A stretch of DNA of 64,000 bases from WHSO01 sp963732875 (GCA_963732875.1 CAVTBD010000002.1:2356001-2420000), one strand, 5' to 3'. Shown: positions 26,613-35,046, numbered from the stretch's first letter. Translations and numbers: made by a program. The notes: generated by a model from the letters alone, not told the origin.

Positions 26613-27983
26613 ATGGCTGAAGGTGGTTTGGGCGCGCCGACGCGCCACGCGATCGACTGGACCAACCCCGATTTCTTCGACGAGGCAAAGCTCGAGGCCG
26701 AGATGCGCCGCGTGTTCGACATCTGCCACGGCTGCCGGCGCTGCTTCAACCTGTGCGATTCCTTCCCGCGCCTGTTCGACCTGATCGACGAATCCGAGAC
26801 GGGCGAGCTCGACGCGGTGGCGAGCGCCGACTTCAAGCCGGTCGTCGATGCCTGCACGCTGTGCGACATGTGCTTCATGACCAAGTGTCCCTACGTGCCG
26901 CCCCACGAGTTCAACCTCGATTTCCCGCACCTGATGCTGCGCTACCGCGCGGTCGAGATGAAGAAGCGCGACTACGGCTTTGCCGAGCTGCAGCTCACCG
27001 AGACCGACCGCAACGGCAGGCTCGCGGGCACGGTCGCGCCCCTCGCCAACTGGGCGTCGAGGACCGGCAACGGCCTCACGCGTCCGGTGCTGGAGGCGGT
27101 CGCGGGCGTGGACCGGCGCGTCGATCTGCCCGAGTTCCACGGCAAGACCTTCACGGCGCGCGCCAGGACCGAGACGCCGGACGTAAATGCCGCTGCCCCG
27201 GCCCACGGTCGCAAGGCGGTGCTCTACGCCACCTGTTTCGTCAACTACAACAACCCCGGCATCGGCGATGCCGCGCGCGCGGTGCTGGCCAAAAACGGTG
27301 TCGCGACCGAGGTCGGCTATCCCGGCTGCTGCGGCATGCCCCAGCTCGAGCACGGCGACCTCGCCCGGGTCGCCGCCAATGCCAAGCGCACCGCGGCCTA
27401 TTTCGCGAAATTCATCGACGACGGCTACGACGTGATCGCGCTGACCCCGTCGTGCGCGCTGATGCTCAAGTTCGAGTGGCCGCTGATCGTGCCGGAAAGC
27501 GATCCCGACTATGCCGCCGTGGTGAAGCTCGCCAAGGCCACCCGCGACATCGCCGAATATGTGGTCGATATCGCCGACAAGGAGGGCCTGGCGCCCGGCC
27601 TCGCGCCGATCGAGGGTGGCGTGACGCTCCATCTCGCGTGCCACGCGCGCGCCCAGAACATCGGCCCCAAGGCCGCCGACATGCTCAGGAAGATTCCCGA
27701 TTCCGACGTCGCGGTGATCGAGCGCTGTTCGGGCCACGGCGGTTCCTGGGGCATCCTCAAGAAGAATTTCGACACCGCCCTCAAGGTCGGCCGTCCGGTC
27801 GCGCGCAAGGCGGTCGAGGAGAACAGGCACTACGTCGCCTCCGAATGCCCGCTCGCCGCCAAGCACGTGGTCCAGGGCATGCGCATGCTGGAGGGCGACA
27901 GGGTCCCGGTCGACCGGCCGCGCCATCCCATTGAGATATTCGCCGCCGCCTACGGCCTCGCGCCCGGAAAGGAGGAGAGCTGA
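26613..27983 (+). CDS. GlpC/HdrD-like Fe-S oxidoreductase
   Basis: 456 residues. Two N-terminal four-cysteine motifs (C38-C41-C44-C48 in CHGCRRCFNLC; C81-C84-C87-C92 in CTLCDMCFMTKC) indicate two [4Fe-4S] clusters. The C-terminal half has two cysteine-rich CCG domains (ATCFVNYNN...GYPGCCGMPQ; LACHAR...ERCSGHGG), the second with CSG for CCG. This is the architecture of GlpC and heterodisulfide-reductase-like electron carriers. Between a rubrerythrin lacking rubredoxin and a DUF3501 gene, it may deliver electrons to the di-iron protein; that is inference. Confidence 0.87.
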   Translation: MAEGGLGAPTRHAIDWTNPDFFDEAKLEAEMRRVFDICHGCRRCFNLCDSFPRLFDLIDESETGELDAVASADFKPVVDACTLCDMCFMTKCPYVPPHEFNLDFPHLMLRYRAVEMKKRDYGFAELQLTETDRNGRLAGTVAPLANWASRTGNGLTRPVLEAVAGVDRRVDLPEFHGKTFTARARTETPDVNAAAPAHGRKAVLYATCFVNYNNPGIGDAARAVLAKNGVATEVGYPGCCGMPQLEHGDLARVAANAKRTAAYFAKFIDDGYDVIALTPSCALMLKFEWPLIVPESDPDYAAVVKLAKATRDIAEYVVDIADKEGLAPGLAPIEGGVTLHLACHARAQNIGPKAADMLRKIPDSDVAVIERCSGHGGSWGILKKNFDTALKVGRPVARKAVEENRHYVASECPLAAKHVVQGMRMLEGDRVPVDRPRHPIEIFAAAYGLAPGKEES

Positions 27984-27984
27984 C

Positions 27985-28611
27985 ATGACCGCCGAAACGA
28001 CCGCCGAAACCCTGGCGCTGGACGCCAACAGGCGCCGCATCGAGCGCGGCGACATCATGAACATCGACGCCTACGCGCGCGCGCGCGGGGACTTCCGCAA
28101 GCGCATGGGCGAGATCAAGCGCGACCGTCGCATGGCGGTCGGCCCCAGCGTCACGTTCTACTTCGAGAATTTCGCCACCATGCTCTACCAGGTGCATGAG
28201 ATGCTGCACACCGAGCGCGGCGGCGAGGCCCAGATCGCCGACGAGCTCGGCGCCTACAACCCGCTCATTCCCCAGGGGCGCGAGCTGGTTGCCACCATGA
28301 TGATCGAATACGACGATCCCGTGATCCGCGACCGCGAGCTCAGGCGCCTCACCTATATCGAGCAGAGCGTGACGCTCTCGGTCGACGGCGAGGAAATCAA
28401 GGCGATCGCCGAGGACGACGTCGAGCGCACCAAGGCCGACGGCAAGACCTCGTCGATCCACTTCCTGCGCTTCCCGTTCACGGATGCGCAGGCGCAGAAA
28501 TTCAAGACATCGGGAACCAGGGTCGTTCTCGGCATCGGCCACCAGAACTACGGCCACATGGCCGTGGTACCCGAAAGCGTGCGTACCGCGCTCGCCCGCG
28601 ATCTCGACTGA
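27985..28611 (+). CDS. DUF3501 family protein
   Basis: 208 residues, soluble, no signal peptide. Recognised by IERGDIMNIDAYARARGDFR, MAVGPSVTFYFENFATMLYQ and NPLIPQGRELVATMMIEYDD. Function unknown. It starts one base after the Fe-S gene stop, with AAAGGAGGAG as ribosome-binding site, so it is certainly co-translated with it. In alphaproteobacteria this family typically travels with the rubrerythrin and Fe-S gene, implying a shared task. Confidence 0.85.
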   Translation: MTAETTAETLALDANRRRIERGDIMNIDAYARARGDFRKRMGEIKRDRRMAVGPSVTFYFENFATMLYQVHEMLHTERGGEAQIADELGAYNPLIPQGRELVATMMIEYDDPVIRDRELRRLTYIEQSVTLSVDGEEIKAIAEDDVERTKADGKTSSIHFLRFPFTDAQAQKFKTSGTRVVLGIGHQNYGHMAVVPESVRTALARDLD

Positions 28612-28661
28612 ACGGAACCGCCGCGGCCACGACGGCCGCGGCGGGTGCCGTCCGAACGCGT

Positions 28662-28787
28662 CTACTTGAACAGCTTGAGTGCGTTGATCAGGGTCTCGAT
28701 CACGCCCCAGGCGAGCGGGATGCCGACGAAGCCCCAGGCGAGGGCCAGGTGCAGTCCCGTGGTGCCGGTCTGTTTCAGTTCGCTCAT
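28662..28787 (-). CDS. MFS transporter small subunit (41 residues)
   Basis: The 41-residue product has one hydrophobic segment (LHLALAWGFVGIPLAWGVIE) and a short basic C-terminus (LKLFK). The gene starts 12 bases after the stop of the MFS transporter at 28800 on the same strand, with GGGAGG upstream. Such tiny single-span partners accompany oxalate/formate-type MFS carriers in many proteobacteria. It is too short for most gene callers but its position, ribosome-binding site and composition support it. Confidence 0.8.
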   Translation of the reverse strand: MSELKQTGTTGLHLALAWGFVGIPLAWGVIETLINALKLFK

Positions 28788-28799
28788 TCTTGCCTCCCT

Positions 28800-30179
28800 T
28801 TATTCTGCAAGAGCCCCGGTACCCATGGGCGCGTCCTTCATGTGGTGCCGTTCATGGACGGCCTTGATGAGGGCGTTGCACAGGAACCCGACCACCAGAA
28901 GCCCGGCCATCACGTACATGGTGACGTTGTAGGCCTGCGCCTTGGGCACGCCGTGTCCGATCTGGTACTCGCGGATGTAGTTGACCAGCACCGGGCCGAA
29001 AATGCCCGCCATCGACCAGGCCGTGATCAGCCAGCCGTGGATGGCGCCGACATAGCGCGTGCCGAACATGTCCTTGAGATAGGCCGGCACGGTGGCAAAG
29101 CCGCCACCGTACATGCTGATGATCACCAGGAAGCACAGCACGAAAGCGGTGACGCTGTGGATCGAGCCGGTGTGAGGCACCAGGGCGTAGAGCACCGTTC
29201 CGATGACGAAGAAGCAGAAGTAGGTATTCTTGCGTCCGATGAAGTCGGAGATCGAGGCCCAGAAGAAGCGCCCGCCCATGTTGAACAGACTCATCAGTCC
29301 GACGAAGCCGGCAGCCGCGATTGCGGTGACGCGGCCCGGGAACATCTCCTGGCTCATGGCCGAGGCCTGTCCGAGCACGCCGATGCCGGCTGTCACGTTG
29401 AGGCACAGCACCCACCAGATCAGCCAGAACTGCGGCGTCTTGAGGGCCTGGTAGACGTAGACGTGCTTGTTGGTGATGAGCTTGCTGGCCTGGGCCGGCG
29501 CAACGTAGCCCTCCGGCGCCCAGCCCGGGGCGGGCACGCGGACAATCGCCGAGCCCACCAGCATGAACACCATGTAGACGATGCCCAGCACCACGAATGC
29601 CTCGGCCACGCCGATATGGCTCGGGGTCGAGAACCTGGCCATCAGCCAGACCGACAGCGGCGAGGCGATGAAGGCGCCGCCGCCGAAGCCCATGATCGCC
29701 ATGCCGGTGGCCATGCCGGGCCGGTCCGGGAACCACTTGATCAGGGTCGAGACCGGCGAGATGTAGCCGAGCCCGAGGCCGATGCCGCCGAGCACGCCGT
29801 AGCCGAGATAGACGATCCACAGCGAATGCACGCTGACGCCGAAGGCAGCTACCAGGAAGCCGCCGCCGAAGCACAGTGCCGCGGCGAACATCGCGCGGCG
29901 GGGGCCGCCTTCCTCGACCCAGCGGCCGAGCACGGCCGCGGAGGCGCCGAGGAAGAAGATGGCGATGGAGAATATCCAGCCGAGCTGGGTCAGCTTCCAG
30001 TCGCCGGGCCCGGACTGTGAAATGCCGAGCAGCTTGGTCATGGGCAGGTTGAACACGCTGAACGCGTAGACCTGGCCGATGCAGAGATGGATGCACAGTG
30101 CGGCGGGAGGAACCATCCACCGGCTGAAGCCGGGGCCTGCGACGGTACGCTCTCGGTCCAAGAACGGTAACAACGCCAT
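28800..30179 (-). CDS. OxlT-like MFS transporter (oxalate/formate antiporter family)
   Basis: 459 residues with about 12 membrane spans. The N-terminal SRWMVPPAALCIHLCIGQVY, GLGLGYISPVSTLIKWFPDR and GMAIMGFGGGAFIASPL blocks are typical of the oxalate:formate antiporter family. The real substrate is probably a small organic or dicarboxylic acid but cannot be assigned. It sits in the inner membrane and is followed by the small subunit gene. The promoter region shows two direct GATTATTGTT repeats (30191-30215) next to the start. Confidence 0.88.
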   Translation of the reverse strand: MALLPFLDRERTVAGPGFSRWMVPPAALCIHLCIGQVYAFSVFNLPMTKLLGISQSGPGDWKLTQLGWIFSIAIFFLGASAAVLGRWVEEGGPRRAMFAAALCFGGGFLVAAFGVSVHSLWIVYLGYGVLGGIGLGLGYISPVSTLIKWFPDRPGMATGMAIMGFGGGAFIASPLSVWLMARFSTPSHIGVAEAFVVLGIVYMVFMLVGSAIVRVPAPGWAPEGYVAPAQASKLITNKHVYVYQALKTPQFWLIWWVLCLNVTAGIGVLGQASAMSQEMFPGRVTAIAAAGFVGLMSLFNMGGRFFWASISDFIGRKNTYFCFFVIGTVLYALVPHTGSIHSVTAFVLCFLVIISMYGGGFATVPAYLKDMFGTRYVGAIHGWLITAWSMAGIFGPVLVNYIREYQIGHGVPKAQAYNVTMYVMAGLLVVGFLCNALIKAVHERHHMKDAPMGTGALAE

Positions 30180-30190
30180 GACTGCCTCCT

Positions 30191-30215
30191 GATTATTGTT
30201 GCCTCGATTATTGTT
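30191..30215. repeat. Direct repeat GATTATTGTT x2 upstream of the MFS gene
   Basis: Two identical 10-base copies at 30191-30200 and 30206-30215 (15-base period) lie 12-36 bases upstream of the transporter start codon. They could be a small duplication or tandem operator half-sites. Confidence 0.5.
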
Positions 30216-30357
30216 ACGCGCCCGGTCTCCGCCGCTGTCGTCACAACCGATGGTTCCAGAAGGGGGCCCGGTTTCAAGGTAATGCTAATCCCGCCGCGAG
30301 TCCGTTGCCTAGCAGGAAATGTCATACGTTAATAACGGGGAGTAGAGGGTTAGGAGG

Positions 30358-30936
30358 TCAGTCGACCTTCTCGCCGGGCAGCGTGCCCCACAGCGCGCCG
30401 CGCGGTACCCAGCCCTTGAGGCCGCGCGCCTCGATCCGGCACCACGGCCCCCGGCACGAAAGAAGCTGCGCCACCACGCCCGACTCGGCGCGGGCGACCA
30501 CTGGCGCGCCCGGGTCCGGCTCACGCAGGAGCGTGGTGTCGGCGGCGGTGGTGATGGCGGTGCGCTTGCCGGTCAGCATGGCGCGATGGATCCAGCCGAC
30601 CGCGCCGTTCCAGTCGCGCACCTTACGCCAGGTGTCGAACTCGGCGATGATCTGCACCGGCAGGCCGCGGCGGCGGTAGATCCATTCGATGGGATAGCGC
30701 GTGCCCGGGCCCGAGCGCATGTAGACCTCGTTGGCGCGCAGGGACGCGAAGCGCGGCAGCGGCAGGCCCGTGCTGCGCGGTGCGTCGGCGTTCGGGTCGG
30801 TCTCGACGTTGCCGTCGGCCTCCTGGGCGGTGATCTCGCGCGACACGCCGAGCACGGCCAGCGCCAGCAGCACGGCGGCGAGCGCGCCGATCACGGCGCT
30901 CACGGCGACCGGCGAGCCGGTACGCTCAAGCGCCAT
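30358..30936 (-). CDS. SH3-domain (bacterial SH3) membrane-anchored protein
   Basis: 192 residues from ATG 30936 (30966 also in frame). One N-terminal hydrophobic segment (VIGALAAVLLALAVLGV) is followed by two bacterial SH3 modules. The first has LRANEVYMRSGPGTRYPIEW and ...KVRDWNGAVGWIHRAML, the second SCRGPWCRIEARGLKGWVPR. These proteins usually face the periplasm and bind peptidoglycan or peptides. The start overlaps the end of the moeB-like gene, suggesting co-expression. Confidence 0.87.
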   Translation of the reverse strand: MALERTGSPVAVSAVIGALAAVLLALAVLGVSREITAQEADGNVETDPNADAPRSTGLPLPRFASLRANEVYMRSGPGTRYPIEWIYRRRGLPVQIIAEFDTWRKVRDWNGAVGWIHRAMLTGKRTAITTAADTTLLREPDPGAPVVARAESGVVAQLLSCRGPWCRIEARGLKGWVPRGALWGTLPGEKVD

Positions 30937-31723
30937 GAATGGAAAGGTCCCGGATGGTGGGCGCATCGCCGTTGAGCGGGCAGGCCGGATCGCGCCGGAC
31001 GGTGATGCGCCGGAAGGTCGCCGAGAGCGCGTCCATAACGAGGAGTTTGCCGGAAAGGCTCTCGCCGATGCCGGCCAGCTCCTTGATCACCTCGGTCGCC
31101 TGCAGGCAGCCGACCGCGCCGGCGACCGCGCCCAGCACGCCGCCTTCGGCGCAGGTCGGCACCAGGCCGTCGGGCGGCGGCGCGGGGAAGATGCAGCGGT
31201 AGCACGGGCTGTCCGGCTGCCACGCGCGGAACGTCGATATCTGCCCCTCGAAGCGCAGCAGCGCGGCCGAGACCAGCGGCTTCCTGGCGAAGTAGCAGGC
31301 GTCGTTGAGCAGGAAGCGGGTCGCGAAATTGTCCGTGCCGTCGGCCACGATATCGTAGTCGCCGATCAGCCCCATGACGTTGCCGGGCGCGAGGCGCATC
31401 GGGTGGGTCTCGACCTTCACCTCGGGATTGATGGCGGCGAGCGCGGCGCGCGCGCTCTCGACCTTGGGCACGCCGATGCGGTCCGTGGCGTGGATCACCT
31501 GGCGCTGCAGGTTGGAGAGATCGACCGCGTCGTCGTCGACGATGCCGATGCGCCCGACGCCCGCGGCGGCGAGGTACATCAGCATGGGCGAGCCGAGCCC
31601 GCCCGCGCCCACCACTAGGACGCTCGAGGTCAGCAGCTTCTCCTGGCCCTTGCCGCCGAGCTCGGGCAGGACGATATGGCGCGCGTAGCGCGTCAGCTGT
31701 TGGTCGGAAAATTCGAACGCCAT
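30926..31723 (-). CDS. moeB: MoeB/ThiF-type adenylyltransferase (HesA family)
   Basis: 265 residues from ATG 31723. VLVVGAGGLGSPMLMYLAAA is the nucleotide-binding loop, and RYARHIVLPELGGKGQEKLL and NLQRQVIHATDRIG are standard blocks. It adenylates the C-terminal glycine of MoaD- or ThiS-like sulfur carriers. The first zinc CxxC is present (CYRC) but the second is reduced to ACPLN, lacking the last cysteine. It lies 13 bases downstream of cysK, which fits a sulfur-transfer role. Confidence 0.88.
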   Translation of the reverse strand: MAFEFSDQQLTRYARHIVLPELGGKGQEKLLTSSVLVVGAGGLGSPMLMYLAAAGVGRIGIVDDDAVDLSNLQRQVIHATDRIGVPKVESARAALAAINPEVKVETHPMRLAPGNVMGLIGDYDIVADGTDNFATRFLLNDACYFARKPLVSAALLRFEGQISTFRAWQPDSPCYRCIFPAPPPDGLVPTCAEGGVLGAVAGAVGCLQATEVIKELAGIGESLSGKLLVMDALSATFRRITVRRDPACPLNGDAPTIRDLSIHGA

Positions 31724-31736
31724 GGCCGCACTGGCC

Positions 31737-32735
31737 TCACAGGTTATCGAACAGCGCCGTCGAAAGATAGCGTTCGGCGAAGGACGGCACGATGATGACG
31801 ATGTTCTTGCCGGCGTAGTCGTCGCGCGTGCCGATCTCGATCCCGGCGGCGAGCGCGGCACCGGACGAGATGCCCACCGGCAGCCCTTCCATGCGCGCCG
31901 CCTTGCGTGCCGTGGCGAAGGCGGTCTCGTTGCCGATCCGCACCACTTCGTCGATCAGGCTGACGTCCAGGTTCTTCGGCACGAAGCCCGCGCCGATGCC
32001 CTGGATCTTGTGCGGGCCGGGCAGGCCGCCCGACAGCACCGGGCTGTCCTCGGGCTCGACCGCGACCATGCGCAGTGACGGCTTGCGTTCCTTCAGCACC
32101 GAGCCGACGCCGGTGAGCGTGCCGCCGGTGCCGACGCCGGAGATCACGGCGTCCACCTCGCCGGCGGTATCGGCCCAGATCTCCTCGGCCGTGGTCCGCC
32201 GGTGCGCCTCCGGGTTTGCCGGATTCTCGAACTGCTGCAGGATGATCGCGTTGGGAATCTTCTCGCGCAGCTCGTCGGCGCGCTTGATGGCACCCTTCAT
32301 GCCTTCGGCGGCGGGCGTCAGCTCCAGCTCGGCGCCCAGGATCAGGAGCATCTTGCGCCGTTCCAGCGACATGCTTTCCGGCATGCACAGGATCAGGCGG
32401 TAGCCTTTGGCCGCGCACACGAAGGCGAGCGCGATCCCGGTGTTGCCCGAGGTTGGCTCGATCACCACCGTGCCGGGCTTGAGCACGCCCTTTTGCTCGG
32501 CCGATTCGATCATGGCGCGGCCGATGCGATCCTTGACCGAGCCCATCGGGTTGAAGAACTCAAGTTTGCCGAACAGTTCGGCGCGGCAGCCGTTCTCGCG
32601 CGACAGGCGCGGCAGGTGGACCAGCGGCGTGTTGCCGATGGTGTCCAGGATCGATCCGTAGACGTGTCCGCGCAGGACGCTGAAGTCGTTGACGAACCGC
32701 ATCTTGCCTTTGTCGCCGGTCATGGTCGTCGCCAT
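31737..32735 (-). CDS. cysK: Cysteine synthase A (O-acetylserine sulfhydrylase)
   Basis: 332 residues; fold-type II PLP enzyme. NPMGSVKDRIGRAMIESAEQ carries the PLP lysine, EPTSGNTGIALAFVCAAKGY binds the substrate carboxylate, and SGVGTGGTLTGVG the PLP phosphate. It makes cysteine from O-acetylserine and sulfide. It sits between an Rrf2 regulator and a moeB-like gene on the same strand. The N-terminal 20 residues are longer than usual, so the start could lie at ATG 32700. Confidence 0.93.
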   Translation of the reverse strand: MATTMTGDKGKMRFVNDFSVLRGHVYGSILDTIGNTPLVHLPRLSRENGCRAELFGKLEFFNPMGSVKDRIGRAMIESAEQKGVLKPGTVVIEPTSGNTGIALAFVCAAKGYRLILCMPESMSLERRKMLLILGAELELTPAAEGMKGAIKRADELREKIPNAIILQQFENPANPEAHRRTTAEEIWADTAGEVDAVISGVGTGGTLTGVGSVLKERKPSLRMVAVEPEDSPVLSGGLPGPHKIQGIGAGFVPKNLDVSLIDEVVRIGNETAFATARKAARMEGLPVGISSGAALAAGIEIGTRDDYAGKNIVIIVPSFAERYLSTALFDNL

Positions 32736-32755
32736 GATTTTCTCCCTTGCGTGGC

Positions 32756-32777
32756 GGCCCCCTCGGTCGCGGGGGCC
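32756..32777. repeat. Inverted repeat between rrf2 and cysK
   Basis: GGCCCCC (32756-32762) and GGGGGCC (32771-32777) form a seven-pair stem. On the plus strand it is followed by CGCGTTTTT. No plus-strand gene ends here, so on the transcribed strand it is a hairpin in the rrf2-cysK spacer rather than a clear terminator. Confidence 0.5.
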
Positions 32778-32799
32778 CGCGTTTTTAGATAATTGTGCA

Positions 32800-33246
32800 C
32801 TAGATGATGAAGTCGAGGCGCTCGGCCGCCTCGCTCACGATCCCTTCGCCGTTGGCGCGCAGGCACAGGTCCTCGATGGTGACTGAGTCGAGACGCGCCA
32901 TCATCTCCTCCTCGAAGCCCTGCCACATCGGCCAGACCACTTTCTTGCCGAGGGATGATTTCGGTTCGGTCGCGTCCTCGGCCTCGGCCAGCGCCACCAC
33001 CCGGGTAATCTCGCCGACCGTGATGCGCCGCCGCTCGCGCGCGAGCAGGTAGCCGCCGCGCGGGCCGCGCACGCCGGTCAGCACGCCGGCGCGCACCAGC
33101 TGCTGCAGGACCTGTTCCAGGTAGCGCCGCGGGATGCCTTGGCGCTCGGTGATGTCCTTGCTTTGCACCGGCAGCGAGCCGGCATTGTATGCGATGTCGA
33201 GCACCGCCTCGATCGCGTAGAGAAGCTTCTTCGACATGCGGAACAT
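32800..33246 (-). CDS. Rrf2-family transcriptional regulator (no Fe-S cysteines)
   Basis: 148 residues. The winged helix is clear (MSKKLLYAIEAVLDIAYNAG, ITERQGIPRRYLEQVLQQLV, VRGPRGGYLLARERRRITVG). IscR and NsrR carry three clustered cysteines; here only one cysteine (EDLCLRANG) is found, so cluster binding is unlikely. Cluster-less Rrf2 proteins include CymR, which represses cysteine metabolism with CysK as partner. The next gene downstream is cysK, making a similar role plausible. Start at 33246 or ATG 33237. Confidence 0.87.
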   Translation of the reverse strand: MFRMSKKLLYAIEAVLDIAYNAGSLPVQSKDITERQGIPRRYLEQVLQQLVRAGVLTGVRGPRGGYLLARERRRITVGEITRVVALAEAEDATEPKSSLGKKVVWPMWQGFEEEMMARLDSVTIEDLCLRANGEGIVSEAAERLDFII

Positions 33247-33267
33247 GGTGCCGCCCTTCCCCCCTTG

Positions 33268-33726
33268 CTACCGGCTCGCCGTGCCGGTGGAGCCGAATCC
33301 GCCCGTGCCGCGTCCGGTAGCGGCGAGGTCGTCGGCCTCGTCCCAGGCGATCGCCGTGACCGGCGCCACCACCATCTGCGCGATGCGGTCGCCGCGCGCG
33401 ATCGTGAACGGCCGTTCGCCGAGATTGACCAGGCACACCATGATCTCGCCGCGGTAGTCCGAATCCACGGTGCCGGGCGCATTGACGATGGACACGCCGT
33501 GGCGCACCGCGAGGCCCGAGCGTGGCCGCACCTGGGCCTCGAGGCCCTCGGGCAGCGCGATCGCGAACCCGGTCGGAATCAGGGCGCGGGCGCCCGGCTG
33601 GAGCACCACTTCGGTCTCCACCGCGGCGGCGAGGTCGAGCCCGGCGGCGCCCGCCGTGGCGTAGGACGGCAGCGGCAGCCCGGCGCCGTTGGCGAGGCGC
33701 TGAATGGCGACGGTGACGCGGCTCAT
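33268..33726 (-). CDS. dut: Deoxyuridine 5'-triphosphate nucleotidohydrolase
   Basis: 152 residues with the five dUTPase motifs, including AGLDLAA, RPRSGLAVRHGVSIVNAPGT, DSDYRGEIMV, RIAQMVVAPV and the C-terminal Gly-rich arm ending GRGTGGFGSTG. A trimeric enzyme hydrolysing dUTP to dUMP. The start overlaps the coaBC stop as a 4-base overlap; coaBC-dut is a common pair. Confidence 0.96.
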   Translation of the reverse strand: MSRVTVAIQRLANGAGLPLPSYATAGAAGLDLAAAVETEVVLQPGARALIPTGFAIALPEGLEAQVRPRSGLAVRHGVSIVNAPGTVDSDYRGEIMVCLVNLGERPFTIARGDRIAQMVVAPVTAIAWDEADDLAATGRGTGGFGSTGTASR

Positions 33727-34931
33727 TGCGGGGTCGTGAAATGGATGGCGATGGCCTGGGCGAGGCGCTTGGCGACCGCGGCCTTGGTCATGCGCGGCCA
33801 GTCCTCGGTGGCTCCGGCACCGTCGCGGATCAGGTGAACCGTATTGTCGTCGCCACCGAACACGCCGGCTTCGGACGACACGTCGTTGGCGACGATCCAG
33901 TCGCAGCCCTTGGCGGTGCGCTTGGCGATGGCATTGGCGATCACGTTCTCGGTCTCGGCAGCGAAGCCGACCACGAGCCGCGGGCGCTTGTTCCCGGCGC
34001 GTGCGACTTCGGCCAGGATGTCGGGATTCTCGGTCAGGGTCAGCGCGGGCGCCCCCTTGCCCTTCTTGATTTTCTGTGTTGCCGGCTTATCCACGCGCCA
34101 GTCGCCGACGGCAGCGGCCATCACCGCGACGTCGGCGGGCAGGGCGGCGGTCACGGCCGCGAGCATGTCGCGCGCGGTCTCGGCATGGACCACGGTCACG
34201 CCGGCGGGATCGGGCAGCGCCACCGGGCCCGACACCAGCACGGTCTCGGCGCCGAGGCGCGCGAGCGCCGCGGCGATGGCGTGGCCCTGCTTGCCCGACG
34301 AGCGGTTACCGATGAAGCGGACCGGATCGACCGGCTCGAATGTCGGGCCCGAGGTGATGACAGCGCGCCGGCCCCGGAGTGGCGCGCTTGCCTCAAAAAA
34401 AGCGTCGATGGCGGCGACGATCGCGGGCACGTCGGCGAGACGTCCCTCGCCTTCCTCGCCGCACGCGAGCTCGCCCGCCTGCGGCCCGACCACGGCGACG
34501 CCGCGCTGGCGCAGGGTTTCGATGTTGGCCCGGGTCGCCGGATGCTCCCACATGCGCACGTTCATGGCGGGGGCCACCATCACCGGCTTGTCGGTAGCGA
34601 GCAGCGCCGTGGTGGCGAGGTCGGAGGCGAGTCCCTGGGCCATCTTGGCGAGGATGTCGGCGGTGGCGGGGGCGACCACGACGAGGTCGGCCTCGCGCGA
34701 CAGCCGGATATGGCCCATCTCGCTCTCGTCGGTGAGCGAGAACAGGTCGCTGTAGACCTTGTCGCCGGTGAGCGCGGCAAGGGAAAGGGGCGTGACGAAT
34801 TTCGCCCCGGCCTCGGTCAGGATCGCGCGCACGGTCGCGCCGCGGCGCCGCAACTCGCGGGTCAGCTCGAGTGCCTTGTAGGCGGCGATGCCGCCGGAAA
34901 CGACGAGCAGGATGCGCTTCGAATCGATCAT
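33723..34931 (-). CDS. coaBC: Bifunctional phosphopantothenoylcysteine decarboxylase / phosphopantothenate-cysteine ligase
   Basis: 402 residues. The N-terminal flavoprotein decarboxylase (LLVVSGGIAAYKALELTREL, PAMNVRMWEHPATRANIETL, GELACGEEGEGRL with its active-site cysteine) is followed by the CoaB synthetase domain (VITSGPTFEPVDPVRFIGNR, SSGKQGHAIA, and a KIKKG segment near residue 290). It carries out two consecutive steps of coenzyme A synthesis. Confidence 0.95.
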   Translation of the reverse strand: MIDSKRILLVVSGGIAAYKALELTRELRRRGATVRAILTEAGAKFVTPLSLAALTGDKVYSDLFSLTDESEMGHIRLSREADLVVVAPATADILAKMAQGLASDLATTALLATDKPVMVAPAMNVRMWEHPATRANIETLRQRGVAVVGPQAGELACGEEGEGRLADVPAIVAAIDAFFEASAPLRGRRAVITSGPTFEPVDPVRFIGNRSSGKQGHAIAAALARLGAETVLVSGPVALPDPAGVTVVHAETARDMLAAVTAALPADVAVMAAAVGDWRVDKPATQKIKKGKGAPALTLTENPDILAEVARAGNKRPRLVVGFAAETENVIANAIAKRTAKGCDWIVANDVSSEAGVFGGDDNTVHLIRDGAGATEDWPRMTKAAVAKRLAQAIAIHFTTPQ

Positions 34932-34983
34932 GCCGGGGGACGTCCTAATTTACGGAATTCGCATGTTATTAGATAGTATTCCC

Positions 34984-35013
34984 CCCGCCGTTCCGCAATA
35001 ACGAAACGGCGGG
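34984..35013. repeat. Inverted repeat between ubiB and coaBC
   Basis: CCCGCCGTT (34984-34992) pairs perfectly with AACGGCGGG (35005-35013), nine base pairs, in the 115-base gap after ubiB on the minus strand. No T run follows on the coding strand. A 3'-end or processing hairpin of the ubiE-ubiB message is likely. Confidence 0.55.
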
Positions 35014-35046
35014 ACCGGATCGGCCCCTGAATGGCCCGCCGGAGGG

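Noticed and set aside
34083..34098. DnaA box TTATCCACG inside coaBC
   Set aside because: It is within a coding region, one base from consensus, and has no neighbours, so it is likely chance.
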